Source of the DNA: Ruminococcus sp.
GTDB taxonomy: Bacteria > Bacillota_A > Clostridia > Oscillospirales > Ruminococcaceae
Direction of reading: 5' to 3'
Length of the DNA stretch: 64,000 nt
Assembly: GCF_024684275.1 (NCBI RefSeq)
Contig: NZ_JAIKXF010000055.1
Coordinates: 62,001 to 126,000 of the forward strand
Shown one piece after another: positions 16,522 through 25,173 of this stretch (within the stretch, counting starts at the first letter, position 1; each line of letters opens with the position of its first letter). A program made the position numbers and the translations under genes. The notes under the pieces are model-generated. The model did no database searches, was not told where the DNA came from, and saw only the letters and a program-made list of their open reading frames with translations.

Positions 16522-18705
16522 TTATTCGTTGGTTACAAGCTCAGTATATGCCCCTCCGAGCTTCATTAGTTCTTCATGTGTACCGCGTTCAACTACTTGT
16601 CCGTGTTCAAGCACGATTATCTCATCGCAATCACGGATAGACGAAAGCCTGTGAGCAATAACAATACAGGTGATACCTCTTTCTTTAATTGACCTTACCA
16701 CTTCATATTCCGTCTTAGCATCGAGTGCCGAGGTAGCTTCATCAAGTATGATTATCGAAGGATCCTGTGCAAGAACACGGGCTATTTCAAGCCGCTGGCG
16801 CTGACCGCCCGACAGGTCACGTCCGCCTTCAGTCAGCCTGTACTGATAGCCGCCGTCTCTTGCCATAATATCCTCATGCAGCTGTGCATCACGCGCTGCA
16901 AGTATCATTTCAAAATCCTTTATTGACTCGTCCCACATCTTTATGTTATCAGCGATAGTACCCTCAAAGAGTGTAATATCCTGATCTACTACTGCTACCG
17001 AGCCTGTCATAACGGAGCGATCATACTCGCTCCTTTTTTTTCCGTCAAAGAGTATTTCTCCGCTCCACGGTTCATAAAGTCCCGAGATGAGCTTAGAAAC
17101 TGTTGATTTTCCGCAGCCCGAAGCACCTACAAAAGCAATTCTTCCGCCCGGTCTTATGTTCAACGAAAAATCTTTTATAAGCGGAGCAGAAAGCTTAGAA
17201 TAGCCAAAGCTTATATTTTTAAGCTCAACTCCGCCCTTCAGCTTTTTTAAATTCTCAGCCGAAGCATTATGATCTGCTGAATTAGGATCAGCAGGATATT
17301 GCATAACATCTTCGACACGTTCCATATATGTCCGCATTTCCTGCAGCGTCTGACCTGCCTTTATCAGTGTCATTGCAGGCGACATAAACGCACCTAATAA
17401 TCCCTGAAACATCTGCAATGCTCCAAGTGTGAATCTGCCGTTCATAACGAACCATACACCCATTATCAAAACAGCGTAATTTGCTGTCTGAGATAAAAAA
17501 ACAGGGACGATTCCAAGGTAGTTATTCATCTTTGCAGACTTGGTTTCCTGTGCATTTACCGACGCCTGATAGCCTGCCCACTTCTGAAAAAAACCGCTTT
17601 CAGCACCGCTTGCCTTGATCGTTTCTATCATCTCAATACCAGCAACAGTAGTAGCTCCAAGCTTTGCTCTGTCACGCTGCATTATTCTTGTAATATTTAT
17701 ACGCTTTTCAGAGATATATCTCGACATAATAATATTCAGAACGAGGGTACTAATGCCGATCAATGTCAGGACAGGGCTTTGTCTTAACATAAGCACAAGG
17801 TAGAATATCATCATAATTGTATTGATCAGAAGCGGAGCAAAAGTATTAACGAGTGTTCCCGAAATACTTGCATTTGTGCTCTGTCTTGACTGAATATCAC
17901 CAGCCATTCGCTGTGAAAAGAACTCCATAGGCATATGGAGCACCTTCCACATATATGACGTACTTCCTGTTACAGACATTTTTCCGTTTAATTTAAGACT
18001 ATATACAGCCTTGATCCACTCAACGATTATCTGTACGGCTGCGAGGCATGAAATTATCCCTATAAACGGCATGAGCCAATTTTTATTCTGACCTGTGAGC
18101 AGCCTGTCCATAAATACTTTGGACATTATAGGATTAATAATGCCGAAAATTGAGGTTATAGCTGTAGTGAGCATAACAAATGCCACAGCTGCCCCGGCAC
18201 CGATAAGACGTTTTCGCGCAAAATCCAGAGTGCTTCTTCGCTTGCCGCCCTGCTCAAAGCCTTCGTCAGGAGATAAACAGATAACAATACCTGTAAACGA
18301 CTTGTCAAACTCCTCTATACCGACCTTGACATCGCCTCTTGCCGGATCGTTTATATATACATATTTCCCCTTGAAGCCCTTCAGCACAACAAAATGATTG
18401 AAATCCCAATGGATAATGCAGGGAAAATCAGCTTTTTCTTTTATAGACTCAGGCGACAGGCTGTAAGCACGTACCTTTAATCCGTAAGACATTGCTGCTT
18501 TAGCGATATTCTTTGCATTTGAACCGTCACGGGATACACCGCAGTCTGCCCTTACCTGTTCAAGAGGGGTCCATTTATTATAATAAGCCAATACCATTGT
18601 AAGACAGGCTGCTCCACATTCAAGCGCTTCAAGCTGCATAATTACAGGAACTTTTGCTATGCCCTTTTTGATAGGCTGAATTATCTTAGCTTTATTTTTA
18701 CTCAT
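16522..18705 (-). CDS. NHLM-type peptidase/ABC exporter (C39 bacteriocin-processing)
   Basis: Exporter of 727 residues. The N-terminal C39 cysteine peptidase (1 to ~150) has catalytic Cys30 (ECGAACL), His104 (NHFVVLKGF) and Asp120 (INDPARG). These enzymes cut leader peptides after a double glycine during export. The membrane domain is at ~165-450. The ATPase has GASGCGKST, LSGGQRQR and IIILDEATSALD. ATG 18705 is chosen because CGAGGG precedes it; a TTG five codons earlier overlaps the previous stop. It is the third gene of the operon STAS, fusion protein, ABC1, ABC2. The likely substrate is the GG-leader peptide across the divergent promoter. Confidence 0.9.
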   Translation of the reverse strand: MSKNKAKIIQPIKKGIAKVPVIMQLEALECGAACLTMVLAYYNKWTPLEQVRADCGVSRDGSNAKNIAKAAMSYGLKVRAYSLSPESIKEKADFPCIIHWDFNHFVVLKGFKGKYVYINDPARGDVKVGIEEFDKSFTGIVICLSPDEGFEQGGKRRSTLDFARKRLIGAGAAVAFVMLTTAITSIFGIINPIMSKVFMDRLLTGQNKNWLMPFIGIISCLAAVQIIVEWIKAVYSLKLNGKMSVTGSTSYMWKVLHMPMEFFSQRMAGDIQSRQSTNASISGTLVNTFAPLLINTIMMIFYLVLMLRQSPVLTLIGISTLVLNIIMSRYISEKRINITRIMQRDRAKLGATTVAGIEMIETIKASGAESGFFQKWAGYQASVNAQETKSAKMNNYLGIVPVFLSQTANYAVLIMGVWFVMNGRFTLGALQMFQGLLGAFMSPAMTLIKAGQTLQEMRTYMERVEDVMQYPADPNSADHNASAENLKKLKGGVELKNISFGYSKLSAPLIKDFSLNIRPGGRIAFVGASGCGKSTVSKLISGLYEPWSGEILFDGKKRSEYDRSVMTGSVAVVDQDITLFEGTIADNIKMWDESIKDFEMILAARDAQLHEDIMARDGGYQYRLTEGGRDLSGGQRQRLEIARVLAQDPSIIILDEATSALDAKTEYEVVRSIKERGITCIVIAHRLSSIRDCDEIIVLEHGQVVERGTHEELMKLGGAYTELVTNE

Positions 18706-18716
18706 TTTTCCCTCGT

Positions 18717-19139
18717 TCAATTGAACAAAAATTTGATAGGATGAACGCTTTCTGTTACTATTTCCGCTTCATATCTGCCGTCAGTTTTATCAATTTCAGC
18801 GTATGCAACTGTTCTTCCATAATCGTCTTTATCAACTGAGGAAATACAGTATTCATCATCATCGATACGTATCGTCATTCCCGAAGTTATTTCACTGTAT
18901 GTCCTGTCATTCACTATTAATTTGGCACGACCGTTCTCAATAACTGCAACGCTGTCTGTAACTGTTTCAAGGTTTCCAACCATACTCCAGGCAATAAGAC
19001 CTCCAAGTAAAATAATTATAGAAGCAAGGACGATCCATATACCAGGATTTGTGACACGCAAATAATCTGTAAGCTGCTCAGGCGATGAAATACGTTCAAG
19101 TGATTCCTTCCTGAAAATCTTTTCTTTTTGTTCAGCCAT
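18717..19139 (-). CDS. Short HlyD-like membrane fusion protein of the exporter
   Basis: Protein of 140 residues with GGGAGAA before the ATG. About 35 hydrophilic residues include RISSPEQLTDYLRVTNP, a motif typical of the cytoplasmic start of NHLM secretion proteins. One membrane segment lies at about 34-55, followed by an ~85-residue beta-rich outside domain. Usual family members are much longer and carry a coiled-coil hairpin; that part is absent here, so it may be a minimal adaptor suited to a Gram-positive envelope. It lies 14 nt after the STAS gene and 11 nt before the C39 exporter. Confidence 0.75.
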   Translation of the reverse strand: MAEQKEKIFRKESLERISSPEQLTDYLRVTNPGIWIVLASIIILLGGLIAWSMVGNLETVTDSVAVIENGRAKLIVNDRTYSEITSGMTIRIDDDEYCISSVDKDDYGRTVAYAEIDKTDGRYEAEIVTESVHPIKFLFN

Positions 19140-19153
19140 ACTATTCTCCCGAA

Positions 19154-19450
19154 TTATTCAATGTTTAGGAAATCAACAAAACCTGTAATCTCAAGGACTT
19201 CCATTATCTCTGGACGGACATTTTTTACTATCATCTCACCCTGTTCATCCATTACCTTTATAGCGGATAACAAGACTCTGAGTCCTGCACTCGATATATA
19301 TTCAAGCCCCTCAAAATCAAATATCAGCTTTTCTGTGTTTTCAAGCTCAGGCTCAAGCTTTTCTTCAAGCTCAGGTGAAGTCAGTGTATCAAGTCTTCCG
19401 TTAATAGCTACTGCCAGTTCTTTATCATTTCTGTTCATTGTTACAGTCAT
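19154..19450 (-). CDS. STAS-domain anti-sigma factor antagonist (RsbV/SpoIIAA-like)
   Basis: Single STAS domain of 98 residues. The hallmark is LEYISSAGLRVLL, with the kinase-target Ser at 53 or 54. Unphosphorylated proteins of this type bind a HATPase anti-sigma kinase and free its sigma factor; PP2C phosphatases reactivate them. Both partner types are encoded at 20136-22705. Here the STAS gene is the first gene of the peptide exporter operon, directly behind a good promoter and AGGAGG. This placement suggests that the switch controls, or is controlled with, peptide export. Confidence 0.92.
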   Translation of the reverse strand: MTVTMNRNDKELAVAINGRLDTLTSPELEEKLEPELENTEKLIFDFEGLEYISSAGLRVLLSAIKVMDEQGEMIVKNVRPEIMEVLEITGFVDFLNIE

Positions 19451-19501
19451 AGTCGTTACCTCCTGCTGTATATGCTGATAATGTTTTGTTATCTAATAAT
19501 T

Positions 19502-19530
19502 ATTTTACCACATAAATTGAAAACAGTCAA
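19502..19530 (-). promoter_or_regulatory. Promoter of the STAS-exporter operon
   Basis: On the minus strand TTGACT, 17 nt, TAAAAT, about 50 nt before the STAS start. The 304-nt region to 19754 holds this and the divergent peptide promoter. Confidence 0.75.
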
Positions 19531-19624
19531 TAAAATGCCGTATATTCGATAGAAAATATTTGTGAAATTTCGCATTTTTGTGGAATATGCACATCGACCG
19601 CAGCTGAAATTTGTTGACTATTCT

Positions 19625-19653
19625 TTGACAGTTTACACTTTGTCTATTTTAAT
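19625..19653 (+). promoter_or_regulatory. Promoter of the GG-leader peptide gene
   Basis: TTGACA, 17 nt, TTTAAT. A better -10 box (TATAAT, 19670-19675) lies downstream without a good -35, which could be an activator-dependent alternative. Confidence 0.5.
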
Positions 19654-19754
19654 TAAAAAAATGCTATGATATAATAAAATTGAAGAATACGAACGTAAAT
19701 TGTTTGTATTTCACAAAAAGAAATATAAACAGATTTCACAAAGGAGGAATCACT

Positions 19755-19913
19755 ATGACCGATAACATCAATAAAAACATTGACAACGAAGAGCTCGACC
19801 TCGAACAGCTTGAAGATGTCAGCGGAGGCGGAATACTTGATATAATCAAAGAAATAGCTCCGAAGGTTTGGAGTAGTCAAGGTAATAACGACAAATCTGA
19901 TCCCTCTGCCTGA
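19755..19913 (+). CDS. Double-glycine leader peptide (bacteriocin or signal precursor)
   Basis: Small gene of 52 codons with a strong AAAGGAGG before ATG 19755. The acidic leader ends ELDLEQLEDVSGGG, the classic GG processing site with conserved hydrophobic positions upstream (L14, L16, L19, V22). Cleavage after Gly25 would give a 27-residue product starting GILDIIKEIAPKVW and ending in a polar tail (SSQGNNDKSDPSA). The first half can form a short amphipathic helix. It contains no Cys, so no lanthionine or disulfide. It lies divergent from the operon encoding a C39 exporter, its most likely processing enzyme. Whether it kills, signals or does something else cannot be read from the sequence. 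Confidence 0.85.
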   Translation: MTDNINKNIDNEELDLEQLEDVSGGGILDIIKEIAPKVWSSQGNNDKSDPSA

Positions 19914-20020
19914 TCGGCAATGTATGCTTTGAGTCAATCCCAAACGTTGTAACCAAAATATATGAGCCGATTTTTTACCTGATTCTTTTTTGCACATATC
20001 TATGTTATGATTCATCAGAA

Positions 20021-20056
20021 AAAGCGAATCCTCAGCCTATGCTGAAGATTCGCTTT
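20021..20056 (-). terminator. Bidirectional terminator between peptide and phosphatase genes
   Basis: Hairpin AAAGCGAATC-CTCAGC / GCTGAAGATTCGCTTT with a 4-nt loop. TTTTTC follows on the minus strand and TTTATTG on the plus strand, serving the convergent genes ending at 19913 and 20136. Confidence 0.8.
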
Positions 20057-20135
20057 ATTGTTGTTAATGCCTTTGAATTCTTTGTCATTTAATCAGAAGC
20101 TGACCGCGAAAAAAGTTATGTATAAACGGAATAAA

Positions 20136-22292
20136 TTAAATCCGCTTTACTCCGAGCATGGTAAGATCATCAAACTGAGGAGCATCGCCCACAAAGCCAT
20201 CAACTGCATCCTTAATGTTTTTCAGCAGCACTTTTGGCGCAGCATTTGGCTCTGCGTTAAGTGCTTCAAGCATTCTTTCAGTACCAAACAGCTCGTTTTG
20301 AGCATTTGTAGCCTCCGCCACGCCGTCAGTATACAAGAACAGTGTTCCGCCCTTTTCAAGCGTGAACTCATACTCCCTGTAGCGAATTCCGTCCATACCG
20401 CCGATCACAAAGCCATGCTTGTCCTTGAACAGCTCAAAGCTGCCGTCAGCTTTTTTTATCATAGGATATTCATGACCGGCATTTGCGGCAGTTATCTTAC
20501 CTGTGGAAATCTCCATAACGCCAAACCAAACGGTTACAAACATTTCCTCATCGTTATTCTTGCATATCTGTGCATTGGTCTGCTCCAGGACTTCAGCAGG
20601 GCTGCCGCCCATCATGGCAAAGTTATTTACAAGGATCTTTGACATCATCATGAACAGTGCCGCAGGAACGCCCTTGCCCGAAACGTCAGCCATTACCATT
20701 CCCAGGTGGTCATCATCAATAAGGAAAAAGTCATAAAAATCACCGCCGACCTCCTTTGCAGGAGTCATTGAAGCAAAAATATCAAACTCATCACGTTCCG
20801 GGAAAGCAGGAAAAATATTAGGCAGCATATCCGCCTGTATCTTTGTTGCAAGCTCCAGCTCTACGCCGATACGTTCTTTTTCGGCAGTTATCGTGGTGAT
20901 CTGGTCTATATAGTCCCTTGTTCTCTTTGAAAGGGTAGCAAACGCCTGTGCCAGGACCTCAATTTCATCATTTGTCTTGTATGCGTCCTCCATCTCGAAT
21001 GCAAGGTCTGTACCGCTCAGCATACTCATACGAGCAGTCATACGCTCAATCGGCTTTACTATCCTTCCTGCCACAAACAGTGCACCTATCGTCGCAAGCA
21101 CCAAGACCACCAGTGTCATTACAAGCAGTGTCTGTCTCGATCTATCCACACCCTGCTCAAACTTTTCCGCCGAACTTTCGTTTATCCTGTTGTAACGGTC
21201 CAGCATCATTTCGGTTGGCTGGCGGGTAATTTCTTTTTCCACTGCATTTATGACTGTCCAGCCTACAGTACTCATAGGTGAACCTGTGAGATAGTACTCC
21301 GTTCCGTCAACGATGATCGTTTCGAGACCTGTATGCTCGGTCAGTGCCTTTGTAACAAAAGCAGAAAGCTCCGCATTGTCACTTTTTCTGAGATCCGTCG
21401 CATTATTTGAAAGCTTTGCACTAAAAGTCCCCTCAGTCTGCGGAGAAAAAATCACCTTGCCCTGCTCATTGACTACGCAGATAAAACCACCCTGCTCGTT
21501 GGACCTGCTGACATAGTCTGAAATACTGGTGAGAAAAATATCAGCACCTACAACTGCCACAAGCTCACCGTCTTTATAAACAGGGGCTGCACATACAAGC
21601 CCTGCGATACCCGTAGAAGTATCAAGCTCTATGCCGGTAAAATAAACATCTCCCTTTTCCACAGCTCCCTTGTACCAGGGGCGGTTCCTCACATCAAAGG
21701 TTTTGATGCTCTCGCCGTTCTCGTCAACGTAAGAGCCCGAACGGTCATCAACGTAAAGAATAAGACCGTCAGCCGTTCCGATAAAGCAGCTGTCAAGCTT
21801 GTCTGAGCTGTTGAACATAGAGAGCATAACATCGCTCATATTGCTGATAAGTGCGAGTGATTCGGTACTTTCCGGGTCAACCCCCTCTTCGTGCTGGATC
21901 TGCACTGTGGCAGTGCCGTCATTTGCAGGGTCAGGGTAACTTACCGGACGGCTGTCGAAATTATAGGCATTGTTAAACAGCGCAGTTGCAATAGATCGCA
22001 ACGTCAGCACATCGCTCTTTACATCAGAGAACATATCATCAGCAATATATGCCTGCATACCCGTTGAGCTTGTAAGAGATGCAGCAACCACAGCTTCCAT
22101 AGTTTCGTTTGAAACTGAATTGATCGACCTCTGCTGTTCATCACTCGCCTCACTCACAGTATCTGAAAGTGACTTGCTCTGATAAACTGCAACAGAAACG
22201 AAAACGCCTACTATCGCCAGTATGAAGATCAGCACAAGGTTAAGAATCCTTTGATGAAGTCCGCCGAATGTCAAACCAAATATTTTTTTCAT
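20136..22292 (-). CDS. dCache-HAMP-PP2C (SpoIIE/RsbU-like) phosphatase
   Basis: Membrane phosphatase of 718 residues. Membrane segments lie at ~16-37 and 388-410. An outside double-Cache sensor (~40-385) shows the typical DVRNRPWYKGA and APVYKDGELVAVVGADI. HAMP is at ~408-462, then a short coiled coil. The SpoIIE-type PP2C domain (~478-718) has metal-binding Asp residues in VGGDFYDFF, MADVSGKGVPAALF and LYTDGVAEA. It should dephosphorylate a STAS protein, most simply the one at 19154-19450, when an extracellular ligand binds. It overlaps the upstream kinase gene by ATGA. Cache domains usually bind small molecules; the exported peptide is one possible ligand, which is inference. Confidence 0.92.
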   Translation of the reverse strand: MKKIFGLTFGGLHQRILNLVLIFILAIVGVFVSVAVYQSKSLSDTVSEASDEQQRSINSVSNETMEAVVAASLTSSTGMQAYIADDMFSDVKSDVLTLRSIATALFNNAYNFDSRPVSYPDPANDGTATVQIQHEEGVDPESTESLALISNMSDVMLSMFNSSDKLDSCFIGTADGLILYVDDRSGSYVDENGESIKTFDVRNRPWYKGAVEKGDVYFTGIELDTSTGIAGLVCAAPVYKDGELVAVVGADIFLTSISDYVSRSNEQGGFICVVNEQGKVIFSPQTEGTFSAKLSNNATDLRKSDNAELSAFVTKALTEHTGLETIIVDGTEYYLTGSPMSTVGWTVINAVEKEITRQPTEMMLDRYNRINESSAEKFEQGVDRSRQTLLVMTLVVLVLATIGALFVAGRIVKPIERMTARMSMLSGTDLAFEMEDAYKTNDEIEVLAQAFATLSKRTRDYIDQITTITAEKERIGVELELATKIQADMLPNIFPAFPERDEFDIFASMTPAKEVGGDFYDFFLIDDDHLGMVMADVSGKGVPAALFMMMSKILVNNFAMMGGSPAEVLEQTNAQICKNNDEEMFVTVWFGVMEISTGKITAANAGHEYPMIKKADGSFELFKDKHGFVIGGMDGIRYREYEFTLEKGGTLFLYTDGVAEATNAQNELFGTERMLEALNAEPNAAPKVLLKNIKDAVDGFVGDAPQFDDLTMLGVKRI

Positions 22293-22705
22293 CTGCTCAC
22301 CAGACCTTTTTTCAGCGTTAGTACATTATGCCCGTCAAGATACTCGTATTTAACATCATCCATGCTCTTTTTTACCATGAATATCCCCAAACCTCCGACC
22401 TGCCGTTCATCTGCAGGGAGGGTAACATCGGGATCATCCTTTGCAAGCGGATCATACGGAACACCGCCGTCAATAAATGTTATATCTACCGCAGGCGGAT
22501 CACCCATGACCTCGACGCGCACAGTCGCAGTCCCTATTTCGGGAGAATAAGCATAATTTGCAATGTTCACAAAGATTTCCTCAACAGCAATATCTATCTG
22601 CATCTGAATTTTCATGGAGCAGCCTGCTCCTTCAAGCTCCTCGTCAACAAAAGCAAGTACGTCTGATAAATTTTCTACTTTAGCTTCCAGTTCCAGTTCT
22701 TTCAT
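22289..22705 (-). CDS. RsbW/SpoIIAB-like serine kinase (HATPase)
   Basis: Protein of 138 residues with a GHKL ATPase fold. The N box is IDIAVEEIFVNIANYAY, G1 is FIDGGVPYDPL, and G2 is GGLGIFMVKKSMD. Proteins of this size phosphorylate a STAS antagonist on Ser and sequester a sigma factor in turn. GAGGAGAAGG precedes the start, and the stop overlaps the phosphatase start, so both are made together. No sigma factor is encoded next to them; the nearest (23530-24084) is an ECF type with its own partner. The target may lie elsewhere or not be a sigma factor. Confidence 0.9.
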   Translation of the reverse strand: MKELELEAKVENLSDVLAFVDEELEGAGCSMKIQMQIDIAVEEIFVNIANYAYSPEIGTATVRVEVMGDPPAVDITFIDGGVPYDPLAKDDPDVTLPADERQVGGLGIFMVKKSMDDVKYEYLDGHNVLTLKKGLVSR

Positions 22706-22738
22706 AACCTTCTCCTCATTTTATCGGCATTCCTTTTA

Positions 22739-23176
22739 CTATGATCTCTTTAACATTCTAATTACTACTTCATTTAAAAACGATGCAAACGAATCGAATT
22801 TAACAATATCCGCATGAGTTTCCCACATGATCTCTCCTGTTTCTTTTGAAAAACCAATAAGTTGGCCATCGCCTATTATTTGACCGATTATTACCATTTC
22901 ATCAGGCACATAATCACGTCCGAATTCAAATCCATTAACACCGCCAATTCTAGCTATATCATCAGCTAAAATTGCTCCTCTTGTAAACTGTAACCAATCT
23001 TTTACTGATTGAGGAATGATAATACTATTTTCTTTTTCCCACGCAATAATTTTTCCTTCATCTTCGGGCTGTAAAAATTCAAAATAATAATCTTTTTCCT
23101 CAAGCTTTTTACTCAACTCAACGATTTGAGTTATTTCATCTGTCAAACTGTTGTGTGGTATTTCGGGAATAAACAT
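22739..23176 (-). CDS. SMI1/KNR4 (SUKH) family protein
   Basis: Cytoplasmic protein of 145 residues. ATG 23176 is preceded by AAAGGAG; upstream codons in frame lie in the 5' leader of a perfect promoter. The family pattern is the Trp-containing stretch IIAWEKENSIIIPQSVKDWL at about 50-70, then GGVNGFEFGRDYVP and a DSFASFL C-terminal motif. SUKH proteins often serve as immunity proteins against polymorphic toxins or as general interaction modules. It is the first gene of the kinase/phosphatase operon (33-nt gap). No toxin gene is next to it, so a link to the GG-leader peptide is possible but unproven. Confidence 0.75.
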   Translation of the reverse strand: MFIPEIPHNSLTDEITQIVELSKKLEEKDYYFEFLQPEDEGKIIAWEKENSIIIPQSVKDWLQFTRGAILADDIARIGGVNGFEFGRDYVPDEMVIIGQIIGDGQLIGFSKETGEIMWETHADIVKFDSFASFLNEVVIRMLKRS

Positions 23177-23306
23177 ATATATAATTCTCCTTTTAAACCT
23201 TGTTTGATAAGCCTTTTTCACAGCTCCGGATAATTGATACGAATTGCAGCTGCTGTCCGGTAAAATATAATTCTGAAAAATCAAGCAGCACCGTATCATT
23301 TGTAGA

Positions 23307-23335
23307 ATTATAACATATTTTTATCTATATGTCAA
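23307..23335 (-). promoter_or_regulatory. Consensus promoter of the SUKH-kinase-phosphatase operon
   Basis: On the minus strand TTGACA, 17 nt, TATAAT: both boxes perfect, leaving a leader of ~120 nt. The 23177-23529 gap otherwise holds only a weak -10 TATAAT (23452-23457) facing the sigma gene. Confidence 0.85.
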
Positions 23336-23529
23336 CGATTTACGGGAATAATATAGAAAGTCGTGCCGTTAAAGACCGCTAAAGCCGTTATTTATGGCAC
23401 TTTAATTGCAGAAAAGTCCATACTTCATTTCAATGTAAAGCGAAAAATTTTTATAATATGAAATATTCTTTTCAAGAAATCGACTATATAGTCAAGAGGG
23501 ATCTCAACCTCCAGAAAGGAGGAAACACA

Positions 23530-24084
23530 ATGAATGATAAAAGCATCATAGAACTTTTCCTAATCAGAGATGAACAGGCAATTGCCGAGCTGAAGCTGAA
23601 ATACGACAGACTATGCTGTCATATAGCAGGCAATATCCTTTCACAGCACGAGGACATCGATGAGTGCATAAACTCTGCCTATTATGACATATGGAACAAG
23701 ATACCGCCTGACGAACCTGATGACCTAAAAACATATCTGTGCCGCATTGTCAGGAACAAGGCTATAGACCGCCTCAAATACAACACAGCAGCCAAGCGGA
23801 ACGCACAGCTGAGTGTATCCCTTGACGAGCTTGCAGAGTGTATCCCCGACAGGAGCGATGACCATGTCTCCGCAAAGCAGCTTGCTGAGGCAATAAGCAG
23901 TTTTCTGCGGACACAGGACGAGCGTCACCGAAAGATTTTTGTACGCCGCTACTGGTACGGTGACAGCCTGTCAAGGATAGCCGAGTATTTCGGCATGAAC
24001 GAGAAAACAGTCGCCACATATCTTTTTCGGACAAGAAAGAAGCTAAAAGAATTTTTAAAGAAAGAGGGGTTCAAGCATGAATAA
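23530..24084 (+). CDS. ECF-type RNA polymerase sigma factor
   Basis: Sigma factor of 184 residues. ATG 23530 follows AGAAAGGAGG; the ORF upstream of it has no ribosome site. Region 2 includes HEDIDECINSAYYDIWNKIP and TYLCRIVRNKAIDRLKY. Region 4 includes QDERHRKIFVRRYWYGDSLS and a helix-turn-helix with NEKTVATYLFRTRKKL. The stop overlaps the start of the membrane partner by 8 nt. It is a third sigma/anti-sigma-like pair of this window. Its promoter is weak and may need an activator or another sigma. Confidence 0.9.
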   Translation: MNDKSIIELFLIRDEQAIAELKLKYDRLCCHIAGNILSQHEDIDECINSAYYDIWNKIPPDEPDDLKTYLCRIVRNKAIDRLKYNTAAKRNAQLSVSLDELAECIPDRSDDHVSAKQLAEAISSFLRTQDERHRKIFVRRYWYGDSLSRIAEYFGMNEKTVATYLFRTRKKLKEFLKKEGFKHE

Positions 24085-24985
24085 AATGAAATTATTTGAA
24101 GCTATTGACCTTATTGATGATGACCTTATCAGAGAAGCCGATATGAGCTCAGAAAAACAGGCAGGCAGTACCTCTGAGGAAGAATCCGCTATAACTGTTT
24201 CAGGAGTTGAGGTCCGCAGCGGTATCAGGTGGCAGCGCATAGCCGCTCTCGCCTCGGCTTTCATACTTATAGCAGGCTTTGGTGCAGTCGGAGGCCTGCT
24301 CCACAAGCACCGTCCCACAAGGCATATAGAGCCGTCTGAGATAGTACTGCCTCCTGCTACAGAAAGCACCACAGTTACAGAGGATAAACAAACAGAAAAC
24401 ACCGAACCTGCAACCAAGAAAGAAAAGGATAAAGTGAAAGAAACAAAGGAAATTTCAAATACAGCGCCCACAACTGAGGGAAATGAGGAGAAAAAGCCTG
24501 CTGCTGTGAACTTCCAAGCCGATAACGACGAGTTGCCTGCAAATGTTGAAAACAACGCTCCCGATGAAAAACCAACCGAGCTCAATACAGAGCCCCAAAA
24601 GACAATATCTGAACCTACAACTCAGAAGCCTGTTACTACAGCCCAAACTACCACAACTATAGTAAAAACAACAGTTTCAAAAGTAACGGAACCGACATCT
24701 GCAACAGAACCTTGGGTAATACATCTGCCATGTACCAAAGCTTCAAATGTAACATGGCGTTCGTACCAGTGTCCGGAAATGTTTGAGATACTCAGAAGCA
24801 TCACATACACCCCTGACGATGACCGCGGAATGTGCAATACTTACCTCATAGACGAAAGCGATGACCATAGAGTATATGCGCTTAACTTTGAGGACAAATG
24901 GGTAATGAAGTTCGGACAGAACGGAACTGATTGGGGCTATGCTCCAATGCCCGACAGACTTTACGAGCTGTTCTGCGGCAGCTGA
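24077..24985 (+). CDS. Anti-sigma-like membrane protein with Thr/Glu-rich linker
   Basis: Protein of 302 residues, start overlapping the sigma stop. The cytoplasmic part (1-50) starts NKMKLFEAIDLIDDDLIREA, a pattern seen in sigma partners of Ruminococcus-like genomes. The membrane segment is at about 53-75 (IAALASAFILIAGFGAVGGL). The linker (~85-205) is rich in Thr, Glu, Lys and Pro. The outside C-terminal ~90 residues contain two Cys pairs and Trp-rich stretches (WVIHLPCTKASNVTW, FCGS end). It probably restrains the sigma factor until an extracellular signal appears. Confidence 0.75.
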   Translation: MNKMKLFEAIDLIDDDLIREADMSSEKQAGSTSEEESAITVSGVEVRSGIRWQRIAALASAFILIAGFGAVGGLLHKHRPTRHIEPSEIVLPPATESTTVTEDKQTENTEPATKKEKDKVKETKEISNTAPTTEGNEEKKPAAVNFQADNDELPANVENNAPDEKPTELNTEPQKTISEPTTQKPVTTAQTTTTIVKTTVSKVTEPTSATEPWVIHLPCTKASNVTWRSYQCPEMFEILRSITYTPDDDRGMCNTYLIDESDDHRVYALNFEDKWVMKFGQNGTDWGYAPMPDRLYELFCGS

Positions 24986-25173
24986 GCGGTAAAGCTCTGT
25001 GCTCAGAATAATAATCGTAACGATATTGCTGTCAGCGGTAACCGTATGGTGCGCTGACGATAAAGGACGTGATTATAAGGAAATATACATCGAGCAAAAG
25101 AATATAGCTCACAAAAATATACGATAATAATAAAGAAATAACTGTAAAGCTTTTTTATACGATGCAAATATTT

